A DNA stretch of 64,000 nt from an uncultured Bacteroidales bacterium. GTDB lineage: Bacteria > Bacteroidota > Bacteroidia > Bacteroidales > Paludibacteraceae. Under the pieces are notes generated by a model. The model made no database searches, was not told the DNA's origin, and was given only the letters and a program-made list of their open reading frames with translations. The stretch spans positions 1 through 64,000 of the forward strand of contig CALFTM010000046.1 of assembly GCA_937916355.1 (NCBI GenBank), in the 5' to 3' direction. Both the position numbers and the translations under genes were made by a program. Of this stretch, positions 53,303 to 62,618 are shown piece by piece (positions within the stretch are counted from its first letter, which is position 1; the number at the start of each line of letters is the position of its first letter).

Positions 53303-56035
53303 ATGAAACATAGATTTGTACATAAGATTTCTCTTGCGATTTTGTTTTTGTTGGGAGCTTTTTGTTCGCTTCATGCCCAAAGCGATAGTGTTTGGGTCGA
53401 GGTCTTCAAAGAAGATTTCGGAGGGAATGATGCTTCCGCGGAGCAGTATATCGCAAATGTTAAAGAGGATGATTTGAAAGGTTCTGCAGGAGCCGGTTTG
53501 GCATATTCCGGATCATCTAATCGTGCGGGTGTGTATGTTATCACAAAAAATTCCACAGGTAAATTGTCTAATGGAGATTGGAACACAGGGTCGGACCATA
53601 CTTATGAAGGGGATATTGAAAAGGGTTATTATATGAGAATCAATCCTGCCGGATGGACTCCTGATCAGCCGTCTGAGTATGTTCCGATGTATGTTCAGGA
53701 GTTGGATGGTATTTGTTCGGGTGTGCGTTTTGTCTTCTCAGCTTGGATGGCAAATATCCAAATTGCAGGAGTTAATGGTATAGATCCGGTTTTGGCTGTC
53801 TCTATCAATGAAAAGGCAGATGGAACTGGAGAGGTTTATGCGTCTGCGCAAATGGTTTTGCCTAAAGGATCTGTTCCGAATGTTATGCCATGGCAAGAGT
53901 TGTCTCTTGACTTCAAAATGAACAATCCAAATGTCGACAAGGCGTACTTTATCGTTTCTGCCTATAAGCCGGACGGACAAGGATTTGACTTCGCAATTGA
54001 TGATATTTCTATTAAGGTACAACATCCTACAATAGAAATCGAAAAAGAGGAAGATGATTTTGTGTTCGGAGACCCTCTCCATCTTTACACTACATTCAAA
54101 AATAATGGATATTTTGCTTCAACTTCTGGTTTGATAGGTCGTTGGTACTATAGTAAGACAGAAGATGGTGAGTATAAGCAAATCGCAGAAGTGCCGTTCT
54201 CTGGAGATGCCACTTTCAAGCATAAGATAACCTCTTCTTTTGACAAAGATGAGCATAATGGTTTTTATCGCTTACGTATCGGAAATTCAGGAACGTTTGA
54301 TTCGGATGTTTGTTCGGTAGAGGGAACATACGAAATCGCTGAAACTCGCTACAAAAAGCGTGTCCATGTGTGTCATGATGATGTTGTCGAGGTTGATGGT
54401 TATACTGTAGATGCTAAAAAGGTTAATGATAAGGATGTGATAGAGGCTAATACCTCTTTGACGATTATTGTTTCTAAGACGGTTCCGGTAGAGAAGGTGG
54501 TTGGAGAGAAATTCCTTTGCTTGAATGAGGAATTTGTATATAATGGGAAAACATACAACTTCTCCGCACCAGAGACCGTTGAGATCATTGATACGGTAAA
54601 GTCTATCGCTCATCCTGATTGTGATAGCATTTATGAGAAATACATTATTAAGGCAACAGAAGAGGAGAAGATAATGAAAGATCCGGAAGAGATTTGTCAA
54701 GGGAAGTACTTCAATGGCAGATTGTATATGGATTTCGGAATTTATTCTGATACGACAAAAGAGGGTTGCGCTTTGTTGATTACACCTCTAACTGTTAATC
54801 CTTCATATTTGGATATGCAAAGAGAATTTACAATCTGTGCAGGCTCTACTTTCGAGGGTGAGGAGTTTGTGAAGGGTGGTACTTTTACCAGAAAATACAA
54901 TAAGGTTTCTGTTGATGGTTGTGATAGTATTGTTAACGCAACGATAAATGTTACTGATAAGATTATCGTCAATCTGCCGGATGTAGTGTTGTGTGAGGGT
55001 GATGAGTATGTTTTCGGTGGTAAGACTTATAATAAGGCCGGTACTTATGAACTTGAGTCAAACGATATTAGTGTGGAGACTGGTTGTGACAGTATCACCT
55101 ATCAGAAAGTGACGATAAATAAGATGTGGTCGAATGAGAATAATCCGATTGATACCTTCATCTGTTACGGTTCATCTGTTTTTGGTGTTACTTACGAGGA
55201 ACCTACTGTTGAGCCGATTTTGATTCGAGACCCTCAGACTTATGTCTCTTCAACAGGTTGTGACAGTATTGTATATTACAATCTGACCGTAATTGAAGTG
55301 GAGCTTCGATTGGCGATCATGTCTGATAGAAACACAATATGTCGAGGTGAGGAGGTGACCATCAATGTCTCTCGTTTGAAACCTTCTGATGCGACATTGA
55401 ACTGGTCTCACGTATTTACAGGTTCAAAAATGAAGGCTGTGTTCCAGCCAGACCGTGATATGGCTTATGTTGTGGTTGCTCGAAATGAGCGAGCAGGTTG
55501 TGAGTCTGCAGATACGATGCGTGTATATGTGAGGGATTCTCCAGTGTTGACAATTGATACTGTCGATCAGAAAGAGAATCATGTGGAGTACTCAGTTGAG
55601 GGCGGTGTAGAACCATACACGATGTATTTGGATAAAAAAGAGCGTGTGGAAGATCCGTTCGGAGAAGTGAACAACTCTTTCATCGGTATGCATACTTTGA
55701 TGGTTAGCGACTCTTCTGGATGTACTTCTTCTCAAATCTATTCAATCTCGCCTGTGCCGATTGTTCCTTCGACAATCTTCACTCCTAATGGAGATGGCGT
55801 GAATGATATTTGGACAATTGAAAATATTGATGTCTATTCAGATGCTCGTGTGAGAATCTATGATAGAAATGGTAAGATTATTAAGGAATTCTATGGTTAT
55901 GAGAATGAGACGGGTTGGGATGGAACATACAACGGACATTTGATGCCTCCTACCGATTACTGGTATGAAATCAACCTTCCTGAAGTTGATACTCAGTATG
56001 TTGGACACTTTACCCTGTTCTATAATATTCGATAA
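53303..56035 (+). CDS. T9SS cargo with GCDSI repeats and type B sorting domain
   Basis: 910 residues. Signal peptide ends SLHAQ (about residue 25). Residues about 30-235 form a jellyroll-like domain ending FDFAIDDISIKV, as in carbohydrate-binding or MAM-like modules. Next is an Ig-like part, then from about 360 to 670 several short modules that each begin with C.(G/N)E.(F/Y) and end (G/D)CDSI...(I/L)TV; four copies of the CDSI word are seen. The last ~90 residues (PSTIFTPNGDGVNDIWTIENID, then VRIYDRNGKIIKEF...GWDGTYNG) are a canonical gliding-motility-associated (type B) sorting domain. Surface-exposed, role unknown. It lies just after the giant cargo, in its own transcription unit. The ATG at 53303 is preferred to the TTG at 53297. 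Confidence 0.9.
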   Translation: MKHRFVHKISLAILFLLGAFCSLHAQSDSVWVEVFKEDFGGNDASAEQYIANVKEDDLKGSAGAGLAYSGSSNRAGVYVITKNSTGKLSNGDWNTGSDHTYEGDIEKGYYMRINPAGWTPDQPSEYVPMYVQELDGICSGVRFVFSAWMANIQIAGVNGIDPVLAVSINEKADGTGEVYASAQMVLPKGSVPNVMPWQELSLDFKMNNPNVDKAYFIVSAYKPDGQGFDFAIDDISIKVQHPTIEIEKEEDDFVFGDPLHLYTTFKNNGYFASTSGLIGRWYYSKTEDGEYKQIAEVPFSGDATFKHKITSSFDKDEHNGFYRLRIGNSGTFDSDVCSVEGTYEIAETRYKKRVHVCHDDVVEVDGYTVDAKKVNDKDVIEANTSLTIIVSKTVPVEKVVGEKFLCLNEEFVYNGKTYNFSAPETVEIIDTVKSIAHPDCDSIYEKYIIKATEEEKIMKDPEEICQGKYFNGRLYMDFGIYSDTTKEGCALLITPLTVNPSYLDMQREFTICAGSTFEGEEFVKGGTFTRKYNKVSVDGCDSIVNATINVTDKIIVNLPDVVLCEGDEYVFGGKTYNKAGTYELESNDISVETGCDSITYQKVTINKMWSNENNPIDTFICYGSSVFGVTYEEPTVEPILIRDPQTYVSSTGCDSIVYYNLTVIEVELRLAIMSDRNTICRGEEVTINVSRLKPSDATLNWSHVFTGSKMKAVFQPDRDMAYVVVARNERAGCESADTMRVYVRDSPVLTIDTVDQKENHVEYSVEGGVEPYTMYLDKKERVEDPFGEVNNSFIGMHTLMVSDSSGCTSSQIYSISPVPIVPSTIFTPNGDGVNDIWTIENIDVYSDARVRIYDRNGKIIKEFYGYENETGWDGTYNGHLMPPTDYWYEINLPEVDTQYVGHFTLFYNIR

Positions 56036-56057
56036 CTTTATATAAGGAAGTATAATT

Positions 56058-56088
56058 AAGGTGTGCCTTTTGTGGTACACCTTTTTTG
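56058..56088 (+). terminator. terminator of the second cargo gene
   Basis: AAGGTGTGCC pairs with GGTACACCTT (one G-T pair) over TTTTGT, followed by TTTT. Confidence 0.85.
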
Positions 56089-56136
56089 TTTTGTTTTTTT
56101 TCTTTCCGTCAGTTTTTCTAATGTCTAAAAAAATAG

Positions 56137-56144
56137 TAAATTTG
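56137..56144 (+). promoter_or_regulatory. Bacteroidota -7 element for typA
   Basis: TAAATTTG, full match to TAnnTTTG, 23 bases before the typA start. Confidence 0.55.
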
Positions 56145-56166
56145 CACCTCAAAATTTGAATGACGA

Positions 56167-57975
56167 ATGGAGAATCAAAAAATTAGAAACGTTGCGATTA
56201 TCGCTCACGTGGACCATGGTAAGACTACCTTGGTGGACAAGATGTTGTTGGCAGGAAAACTTTTCAAAGAGCATGAAAGACCTGGCGAACTGATGTTGGA
56301 TAACAATGATCTGGAAAGAGAAAGAGGTATTACAATTGTTTCTAAAAATGTCTCTATACGTTATAAGGATTATAAAATCAATATCATAGATACTCCGGGA
56401 CACTCTGATTTTGGTGGTGAGGTGGAGCGTGTGCTTAACATGGCAGATGGTGTCCTTCTTTTGGTGGATGCTTTTGAAGGTCCGATGCCTCAAACACGTT
56501 TCGTGTTGCAAAAAGCACTCCAAATCGGATTGAAGCCTATTGTTGTGATCAATAAAGTCGATAAGCCTAATTGCCGCCCAGAAGAGGTGCAAGAGGAGGT
56601 CTTTGATTTGATGTTCAATCTTGATGCTACCGAAGAGCAATTGGATTTCCCAGTGATTTATGGTTCTGCTAAAAATAATTGGATGTCCGACGATTGGAAG
56701 AAACCTCGGGAAAATGACATCACGCCAGCTATTGAGGCAATCATAAAATATGTGCCGGCTCCTACTTATAAGGAGGGTACGCCGCAAATGCTTATCACAT
56801 CGTTGGACTTCTCCTCTTATGTGGGTCGTATTGCGATCGGACGTATTCATAGGGGAGTCTTGAAGGAGTCGCAAGACCTTTCTTTGGTGAAGAGGGATGG
56901 CTCTGTCAAAAAGGTGAGAATAAAGGAACTTCGTGTTTTTGAGGGATTCTCTCAAAAGTGTGTTCGAGAGGCTGGTTGTGGAGAGTTAGTTGCTTTGGTG
57001 GGTATCGAAGGGTTTGAAATCGGGGATACTTTGTGTGATTTGGAAAATCCGGAGCCGTTACCGCCTATTGCGATAGATGAGCCTACCATGAGTATGGTCT
57101 TCGCAGTGAATGATTCTCCTTTCTTTGGTAAAGATGGAAAGTTTGTCACCTCACGCCATATAAACGACCGCTTGGAGAAAGAGTTGGATCGCAACTTGGC
57201 ATTGCGGGTGGTGAAAGATCCTGAGTCGGAAAAATGGACGGTCTTTGGTCGAGGAGTGCTTCACTTGTCTGTTTTGATTGAGACTATGCGTCGAGAAGGT
57301 TATGAGCTTCAGGTCGGACAACCACAGGTTATCATTAAAGAGATTGACGGAGAGAAGTGTGAGCCGGTTGAACAACTCACTATTGACTTGCCGGATGAGG
57401 TCTCTGGTAAGGTGATAGAGATGGTGGCTATCAGAAAAGGAGAGATGGTTTCCATGGAGAGAAAAGGCGATCGTGTTCATTTGGAATTTATTATTCCTTC
57501 GAGAGGAATCATTGGACTTCGTACCAATGTTTTGACTGCGACGGCAGGAGAGGCGGTGATGGCGCATCGTTTCTTAGAATATCAACCCTATAAAGGTGAG
57601 ATTCAACGTCGCACAAATGGTGCGTTGATTGCTATGGAAAATGGAACAGCATTTGCCTATGCTTTGGATAAATTGCAGGATAGAGGAAGATTCTTTATCA
57701 GTGCGGGAGACGAAGTCTATGCAGGTCAGGTGGTTGGAGAGAATGCCAAAGATAATGACATTGTGGTGAATGTGACTAAGTCTAAGCAACTTACGAATAT
57801 GCGCTCTAAGAGTTCTGATGAAAAAGCGAGAATCATCCCTCCAATAATCTTCTCTTTAGAAGAAGCACTGGAATATATTCGTGAAGATGAATATGTTGAA
57901 GTGACTCCAAATAGTATGCGTTTGCGTAAAATCATTTTGGATGAGACGGAAAGGAAGAGAGCAAATCGAGATTGA
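56167..57975 (+). CDS. typA: ribosome-binding GTPase TypA/BipA
   Basis: 602 residues, normal length. G1 AHVDHGKTT (residues 13-21), G2 region RERGIT, G3 DTPGHSDFGGEVER, G4 NKVDK; then EF-G-like domains and the BipA-specific C-terminal domain (GRGVLHLSVLIETMRREGYEL, PSRGIIGLRTNVLTATAGEAV). A translational GTPase linked to ribosome assembly and stress. Monocistronic. Confidence 0.97.
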   Translation: MENQKIRNVAIIAHVDHGKTTLVDKMLLAGKLFKEHERPGELMLDNNDLERERGITIVSKNVSIRYKDYKINIIDTPGHSDFGGEVERVLNMADGVLLLVDAFEGPMPQTRFVLQKALQIGLKPIVVINKVDKPNCRPEEVQEEVFDLMFNLDATEEQLDFPVIYGSAKNNWMSDDWKKPRENDITPAIEAIIKYVPAPTYKEGTPQMLITSLDFSSYVGRIAIGRIHRGVLKESQDLSLVKRDGSVKKVRIKELRVFEGFSQKCVREAGCGELVALVGIEGFEIGDTLCDLENPEPLPPIAIDEPTMSMVFAVNDSPFFGKDGKFVTSRHINDRLEKELDRNLALRVVKDPESEKWTVFGRGVLHLSVLIETMRREGYELQVGQPQVIIKEIDGEKCEPVEQLTIDLPDEVSGKVIEMVAIRKGEMVSMERKGDRVHLEFIIPSRGIIGLRTNVLTATAGEAVMAHRFLEYQPYKGEIQRRTNGALIAMENGTAFAYALDKLQDRGRFFISAGDEVYAGQVVGENAKDNDIVVNVTKSKQLTNMRSKSSDEKARIIPPIIFSLEEALEYIREDEYVEVTPNSMRLRKIILDETERKRANRD

Positions 57976-58000
57976 TTTTTGTATAATTTTTAGTGTTTTT

Positions 58001-58036
58001 CGCCCTTGCAGAATTTTTGTGAGGGCGATTTTTTTT
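58001..58036 (+). terminator. terminator of typA
   Basis: CGCCCT(T) pairs with (G)AGGGCG across a 13-base loop, followed by ATTTTTTTT. Confidence 0.85.
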
Positions 58037-58076
58037 GTTTTTTTCATAAATGTTTAGAAGTTTTAGTCGATAAGGA

Positions 58077-58106
58077 TTGTACATTGAGATTCTATCGCTA
58101 TTTTTG
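58077..58106 (+). promoter_or_regulatory. Bacteroidota promoter for the Rpn-family gene
   Basis: TTG (58077-58079), 19 bases, TATTTTTG (58099-58106). Good consensus match, 30 bases before the ATG at 58137. Confidence 0.65.
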
Positions 58107-58136
58107 CAAAAAAATAAAAACCTATTTTGTTTGTAT

Positions 58137-59117
58137 ATGAAAAAATTTATTGACCCCTTTTCAGATTGGGGATTTAAACGTATCTTTGGGCGGGAGAGTT
58201 CCAAGGATTTGTTGAAGAGTTTTTTGAACGAGTTGTTTTTAGGCGAATTTGAAGTTTCTGATTTGACCTATCTGAACAACGAACAAGCTGGTGATTGGGA
58301 GTATCTGCGTGGAATCGTTTATGACATCCATTGTTTTGCATCGGATGGACGAGAATTCATCGTTGAAATGCAGAAGTCGAGACAAGAACATTTCGTTGCT
58401 CGTTCTGTCTATTATACATGTCGAGCGATAGTGAATAAAGTTCCTAAAGGTCCGTGGAATTATGATTTTATGCCAGTCTATACCGTCTGCTTTTTGGACT
58501 ATGTGGAGCCACTTTTGTCTTGTGAAGAGTTTCGGGTGGATATGGGACTTGCTGATTTGCGGGACGGACGTGTTTTGTCAGAACGTTTTCGGGTCGTCTA
58601 CTTACAATTGCCGTTGTTTAAAAAGAGTGCTCTCCATTGTGAAACGAAATTTGATAAATGGATTTATTCCTTGAAGAATATGATGACACTAAAAGATATG
58701 CCCTTTATAACAGAAGATCCGATCTATCAGCGATTAGCGGAGATCTCGGACTTGTCTCAATTGACAATGTCTGAGCGGGAGTCATACGAACGTCAGATGC
58801 GCTATTTTAATGATCTTTATTCCACATGTCGTGCCTCCCATAAGGAAGGAGTCGAACTTGGTCTCAAACTTGGTAAAGATGAAGGCATTGCGATTGGCAA
58901 GGCGGAAGGGATGAAACAGGGGAAGGAAGCTGGCATCGAAATCGGCAAGGCGGAAGGTCTAAAACTTGGTAAAGATGAAGGCACAAAAGAGGGTTCGCAA
59001 AAAAAAGCATATTCCATCGCACAAAAGATGTTGGATATGGGTCTTCCCGATGAAGTGATCAGTGAGGCGACAGGCTTGTCACAGGAGGAGGTGATAATGT
59101 TGAGACGGACGATATAA
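58137..59117 (+). CDS. Rpn family recombination-promoting nuclease / PD-(D/E)XK transposase-like protein
   Basis: 326 residues. The start FIDPFSDWGFKRIFGRESSKDLLKSFLNELF is the family signature (usually 'DxxFKxiFg...nkelLisfLNelL'). Catalytic residues fit the PD-(D/E)XK pattern: the conserved D in VYDIHCFASDG followed by the E-x-Q of FIVEMQK. Many Bacteroidota carry several such genes; some members act as DNA endonucleases that promote RecA-independent recombination, others are linked to phage defence. The C-terminal third has a 16-residue GK-EG repeat (58866-58998) and a final helix-turn-helix-like LPDEVISEATGLSQEEV. The ATG at 58137 is used because the frame opening at 58077 lies in the promoter. 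Confidence 0.9.
   Translation: MKKFIDPFSDWGFKRIFGRESSKDLLKSFLNELFLGEFEVSDLTYLNNEQAGDWEYLRGIVYDIHCFASDGREFIVEMQKSRQEHFVARSVYYTCRAIVNKVPKGPWNYDFMPVYTVCFLDYVEPLLSCEEFRVDMGLADLRDGRVLSERFRVVYLQLPLFKKSALHCETKFDKWIYSLKNMMTLKDMPFITEDPIYQRLAEISDLSQLTMSERESYERQMRYFNDLYSTCRASHKEGVELGLKLGKDEGIAIGKAEGMKQGKEAGIEIGKAEGLKLGKDEGTKEGSQKKAYSIAQKMLDMGLPDEVISEATGLSQEEVIMLRRTI
58866..58998 (+). repeat. 48-bp tandem repeat in the Rpn-family gene
   Basis: Two full units and a partial third encode KLGKDEGIAIGKAEGM, KQGKEAGIEIGKAEGL and KLGKDEG... A 22-base word at 58866-58887 recurs exactly at 58962-58983, and a 14-base word at 58896-58909 recurs at 58944-58957. The unit is a multiple of three, so unit number can change without a frameshift. 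Confidence 0.85.
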
Positions 59118-59226
59118 TGAGTCTTTAAGTATGTTTGTGGATGACAATGATGTCAGATAGTGGATAGACTTTGTCGCATTTATTGTTGTTTTTTTCTTTT
59201 TTGTCTCGTTTTTTGTTGTTTTTTAT

Positions 59227-59234
59227 TACTTTTG
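59227..59234 (+). promoter_or_regulatory. Bacteroidota -7 element for the pectate lyase gene
   Basis: TACTTTTG matches TAnnTTTG, 34 bases before the start codon. Several TTG words lie upstream in a T-rich stretch, none at exactly 19 bases. Confidence 0.5.
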
Positions 59235-59267
59235 CCGTATTAAATTATTTTTTTATTATAGAAAACC

Positions 59268-61598
59268 ATGAATTTTAAAGTTTTTGGAAAGAAGTGTGTT
59301 TTATTCTATCTTCTTTGGATGCACTTTTGTGCAGTGTCTTATGGTGGTGTTTCCATTTTGAAATCTGCAGGTTGGCATGAGTCTGCCTATGTGGAGTGGA
59401 ACGAAGATCCCCAGTATCAGAGTTATAACGTCTATTGCAAAGCGTCTGGAGGTGAGTACCTCTTGCTTGATGCGGCGTTGGTGCGTGATTATGGTTCGTA
59501 TGGAAGGGCGGATGTGTTGGGATTGCCATCTGGAACTTGCCAGTTGAAGGTCGTACCGGTTAAGGAGTCGGTCGAGGTTGTGGCGGATGCGGTAGAGAGT
59601 GATGTGTTGGACGTGTTGCCTCATGATAGAAGCGGTTATGCTTTTACGGGAGACTTCACGCCGGGTGCTTATAAGGCAGATGGAACTTTGAAGGAGAATG
59701 CGCTCGTCTTTTATGTGACAGAGGAAAACAAGGACAAGATTTCTGCGGAAATCCAAACGTCCGGTAATGGAACGAAAACTTCTTGTACAGGTATTGTGGC
59801 GATTCTCACCGCATTGAAGAAAGGCTATGATGCTCGTCCGGTGACATTCCGCTTTATCGGGAAGGTGACAAATTCGGGTGCGATTGGTTCTGACTCTAAT
59901 TTTAAAGGTGATATTTTGGTGGATTTGGGCAATTCTGATACCCAAGTGACACTTGAAGGTGTGGGAGAGGATGCGACCGCGTATGGTTGGGGTGTCCGTG
60001 TGAAAAATACCAACTATTTAGAAATCAGAAACCTTGGTTTCATGTATTGTAATAGCTCAGAAGGTGATAATGTCGGTTTGCAGCAAGGTAATAAGTATGT
60101 CTGGGTGCATCATAATGATATGTTTTACGGACAACCCGGTTCTGACAAAGATCAGGTGAAGGGTGATGGCGCACTCGATTGTAAAAAATCAAATTTCATC
60201 ACCTTTTCTTACAACCATTTTTGGGATAGCGGAAAGTGTAATTTGCTCGGTTTGTCAGAGGGTGTGAAAAGTACGGCGGATAATGCCTACTACATCACTT
60301 ATCATCACAATTGGTACGACCATTCCGACAGCCGCCATCCTCGTTGCCGCTATTATAATGCTCATGTCTATAATAATTATTACGACGGTAATGCGAAATA
60401 TGGTGCTGGTAGCACGTTAGGTAGTTCTGTCTTTATGCAGAATAATTTTTTCAGAAGCTGCAAATATCCGATGCTGACCTCCATGCAGGGAAGTGATGTC
60501 TATGCGACGGGTGATGTGCGCGACAATTCGGAGAACCCTACTTTCTCAAAGGAAGATGGGGGTGTCATCAAGGCTTCGGGAAATATCATGACGGGAATCT
60601 ATACTTTTGTGCCATACGCTTCTACTCAAATTGTTACCGCAGGTGTTGTGGGTGATGCTTCCGGACGTGGAATCGACACGAAGGTAGATTTTGATGCAGT
60701 GGTGGTGGAGGACCCGTCTGAAACGATCCCTTCGTCCATCTTCTCCTACGAAGGGGCTAATGTGTATAGTAACTTTGACACGAAAGATAAGGTGGTTCTT
60801 CAAGCGAATGTCGATGCGGCAGAAGACGTGGTGGATGTGGTGACAGGAGAGTTGGGCGCAGGTCGAATGAACCATGGGGATGTCGATTGGACGTTCTCGG
60901 AGAGTGATGACACCGATTATGGGGTTATTCAAGGTTTGTTGGAGAAGATTGCGAATTACCGCTCCTCGTTTGTCGGATTTTATGGAGAGGTGGACAATTC
61001 TACCACTGGTGGCGGTTCGGGAACTGACCAGCCGAATCCCGACCCAGAACCCGATCCGACTCCCGACCCAACTCCAATCGTGGGAGAGGGAATGGAACTC
61101 CACTTCTCTGGTATGACCCCATCTAACACCGCCTTCTACACGCTGACGAATGCAAGCTATTCCAACAGCAAAGGTTCGGCGGTTGTGGACGGACAGCAAT
61201 ATTCAGATTGTTTGAAAATGGAGTCTGCTACCTCAGTTAATTTTACCACCACAGAGCAATCCACGCTTGTTTTGGTGTTTGGCGCTTCAGAGACACCATC
61301 GGTGAAATTGAACGGAGAAAAGACTTCCGCTATTCCAAATGCGGAAATAAATGGAAATGTGTTGGTGGTGCGCAATCTTCCGGCAGGTAACTATGAGTTG
61401 ACAAAAGAAAATTCAGTGAATCTCTTTTATGTCTCCGTGGTGTATCCGAATGAGGAGACCGGACTCTCTTTGATACAAAATCCTTTGGAGATAGTGGGGG
61501 AGGTGTACGACATTTATGGTCGTAGGGTGAATAAATATGACATGAAGGAGAATACTTTGTACTACAATAATGGGCGGTTGTTGCTCATCCGCAAGTGA
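59268..61598 (+). CDS. secreted pectate lyase, polysaccharide lyase family 1
   Basis: 776 residues. Signal peptide ends VSYGG (about residue 27). A fibronectin-III-like domain covers about 27-105 (SAGWHESAYVEWNEDPQYQSYNVY as separate strands). The PL1 beta-helix follows (about 115-460): DGALDCKKSNFITFSYNHFWD provides the calcium-binding region, and R356-H-P-R-C-R361 matches the catalytic RxPxxR motif. Then a proline/aspartate linker (about 585-605), a beta-sandwich, and a tail with VYDIYGRRV...NNGRLLLIRK, like T9SS type A sorting signals. It cleaves polygalacturonate by beta-elimination, probably at the cell surface. Single gene; its last 12 codons and terminator are duplicated downstream. 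Confidence 0.92.
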   Translation: MNFKVFGKKCVLFYLLWMHFCAVSYGGVSILKSAGWHESAYVEWNEDPQYQSYNVYCKASGGEYLLLDAALVRDYGSYGRADVLGLPSGTCQLKVVPVKESVEVVADAVESDVLDVLPHDRSGYAFTGDFTPGAYKADGTLKENALVFYVTEENKDKISAEIQTSGNGTKTSCTGIVAILTALKKGYDARPVTFRFIGKVTNSGAIGSDSNFKGDILVDLGNSDTQVTLEGVGEDATAYGWGVRVKNTNYLEIRNLGFMYCNSSEGDNVGLQQGNKYVWVHHNDMFYGQPGSDKDQVKGDGALDCKKSNFITFSYNHFWDSGKCNLLGLSEGVKSTADNAYYITYHHNWYDHSDSRHPRCRYYNAHVYNNYYDGNAKYGAGSTLGSSVFMQNNFFRSCKYPMLTSMQGSDVYATGDVRDNSENPTFSKEDGGVIKASGNIMTGIYTFVPYASTQIVTAGVVGDASGRGIDTKVDFDAVVVEDPSETIPSSIFSYEGANVYSNFDTKDKVVLQANVDAAEDVVDVVTGELGAGRMNHGDVDWTFSESDDTDYGVIQGLLEKIANYRSSFVGFYGEVDNSTTGGGSGTDQPNPDPEPDPTPDPTPIVGEGMELHFSGMTPSNTAFYTLTNASYSNSKGSAVVDGQQYSDCLKMESATSVNFTTTEQSTLVLVFGASETPSVKLNGEKTSAIPNAEINGNVLVVRNLPAGNYELTKENSVNLFYVSVVYPNEETGLSLIQNPLEIVGEVYDIYGRRVNKYDMKENTLYYNNGRLLLIRK

Positions 61599-61645
61599 TA
61601 ATGGAAAATTGTGCTGCAATGTTTGTTGTGGCACAATTTTTTTTG
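61563..61645 (+). repeat. 83-bp direct repeat, copy 1 (pectate lyase tail and terminator)
   Basis: Covers the last 12 codons (YNNGRLLLIRK and stop) and the terminator of the pectate lyase gene. Identical at 82 of 83 bases to 62619-62701. Flanks on both sides differ. Confidence 0.95.
61605..61644 (+). terminator. rho-independent terminator of the pectate lyase gene
   Basis: AAAATTGTGC pairs perfectly with GCACAATTTT over a 16-base loop, followed by T4. Confidence 0.9.
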
Positions 61646-61845
61646 CATTATGATTTTTTAGTAATTGAAAGGAAATCAAAAAACAAATAGAAAAAATTTG
61701 TTTCTTTAAACTATTATCTCGAAATTTGCAGGGTTTTCGCAATTCGCATTAAGAAAATAGACATTTTCAGAGGATTAAGGGAACACTTGGTCGGGGCGAA
61801 TTGATAGACGAAACGTGATTACAAAGAAAATAGGGATATGTTGAT

Positions 61846-62616
61846 ATGAAAATATCATTGGTTACGGTGACCTATAACAGTCAAAACACCATTCGGGATA
61901 CGATAGAAAGTGTTTTGCGACAGGATTACGATAATATTGAGTACATTATAATTGACGGAGATTCGACTGATGGGACAATGGGAATTGTTGGTGAATATTC
62001 AGGTCGGATAGCCCATGTTGTATCTGAAAAAGACAATGGCATATACGAAGCCATGAACAAAGGGATAAAACTGGCTACAGGGGATTATGTGGGGATTTTG
62101 AACTCTGACGATTTTTTCTCTTCGGATGATGTCGTCTCAAAAATGGTCGCTTTTTTAAATGAAAATCGCTGTGATGCAGTTTATGGTGATGTCCATTATG
62201 TGGCGTGTGAAAATGTGGCGAAGATGACACGCTACTACAGCAGCCGACAATTCCGTCGTTGGATGATGAGGTTTGGTTTCATGCCTGCCCATCCGAGTTT
62301 TTATGTTAGATCAGACCTGTTTAAGAAGTTGGGTTACTATTCGACCGACTACAAGATTGCAGCCGATTTTGAGTTGATTCTTCGTTATATCTTTGTCAAT
62401 TCCATTGATGCGCGTTACCTGCCTCTCGATTTCGTTACCATGCGGACAGGTGGGGTCAGCAACCAATCGCTGAACAGCCACAAAATCATTTTTAGTGAGC
62501 ATAGAAAAGCACTCAAGGAGAACGGTGTTTATTCCAATAGTCTCTTTTTGATGTCGAGGTATTTTTTCAAGAGTTGCGAACTCCTATGGTTCAAGTTGGG
62601 AAGGATTTTTAAGTAA
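61846..62616 (+). CDS. family 2 glycosyltransferase
   Basis: 256 residues. GT-A fold: KISLVTVTYNSQNTIRDTIESVLRQ at the start, IIDGDSTDGT, NGIYEAMNKGIKLATGDYVGILNSDDFF with the SDD metal site, and a later segment AAPADFE-like here read as KIAADFELILRY. It resembles WcaE-type enzymes for exopolysaccharide or O-antigen. No signal peptide; a short hydrophobic patch at the C-terminus may hold it to the membrane. It stands alone, with no other polysaccharide genes near, between two copies of the 83-bp repeat, which suggests it was placed here by a rearrangement. The 247 bases between the lyase stop and this gene hold the first repeat copy's terminator and no clear promoter. Confidence 0.92.
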   Translation: MKISLVTVTYNSQNTIRDTIESVLRQDYDNIEYIIIDGDSTDGTMGIVGEYSGRIAHVVSEKDNGIYEAMNKGIKLATGDYVGILNSDDFFSSDDVVSKMVAFLNENRCDAVYGDVHYVACENVAKMTRYYSSRQFRRWMMRFGFMPAHPSFYVRSDLFKKLGYYSTDYKIAADFELILRYIFVNSIDARYLPLDFVTMRTGGVSNQSLNSHKIIFSEHRKALKENGVYSNSLFLMSRYFFKSCELLWFKLGRIFK

Positions 62617-62618
62617 AT

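Noticed and set aside
53122..53304. 60-codon minus-strand frame between the two cargo genes
   Set aside because: A/T-rich low-complexity sequence (Phe, Lys, Ile, Leu) overlapping the plus-strand promoter region.
58137..59117. Rpn-family gene as proof of an active mobile element
   Set aside because: No inverted repeats or target duplications were seen at its borders; the gene has its own ordinary promoter.
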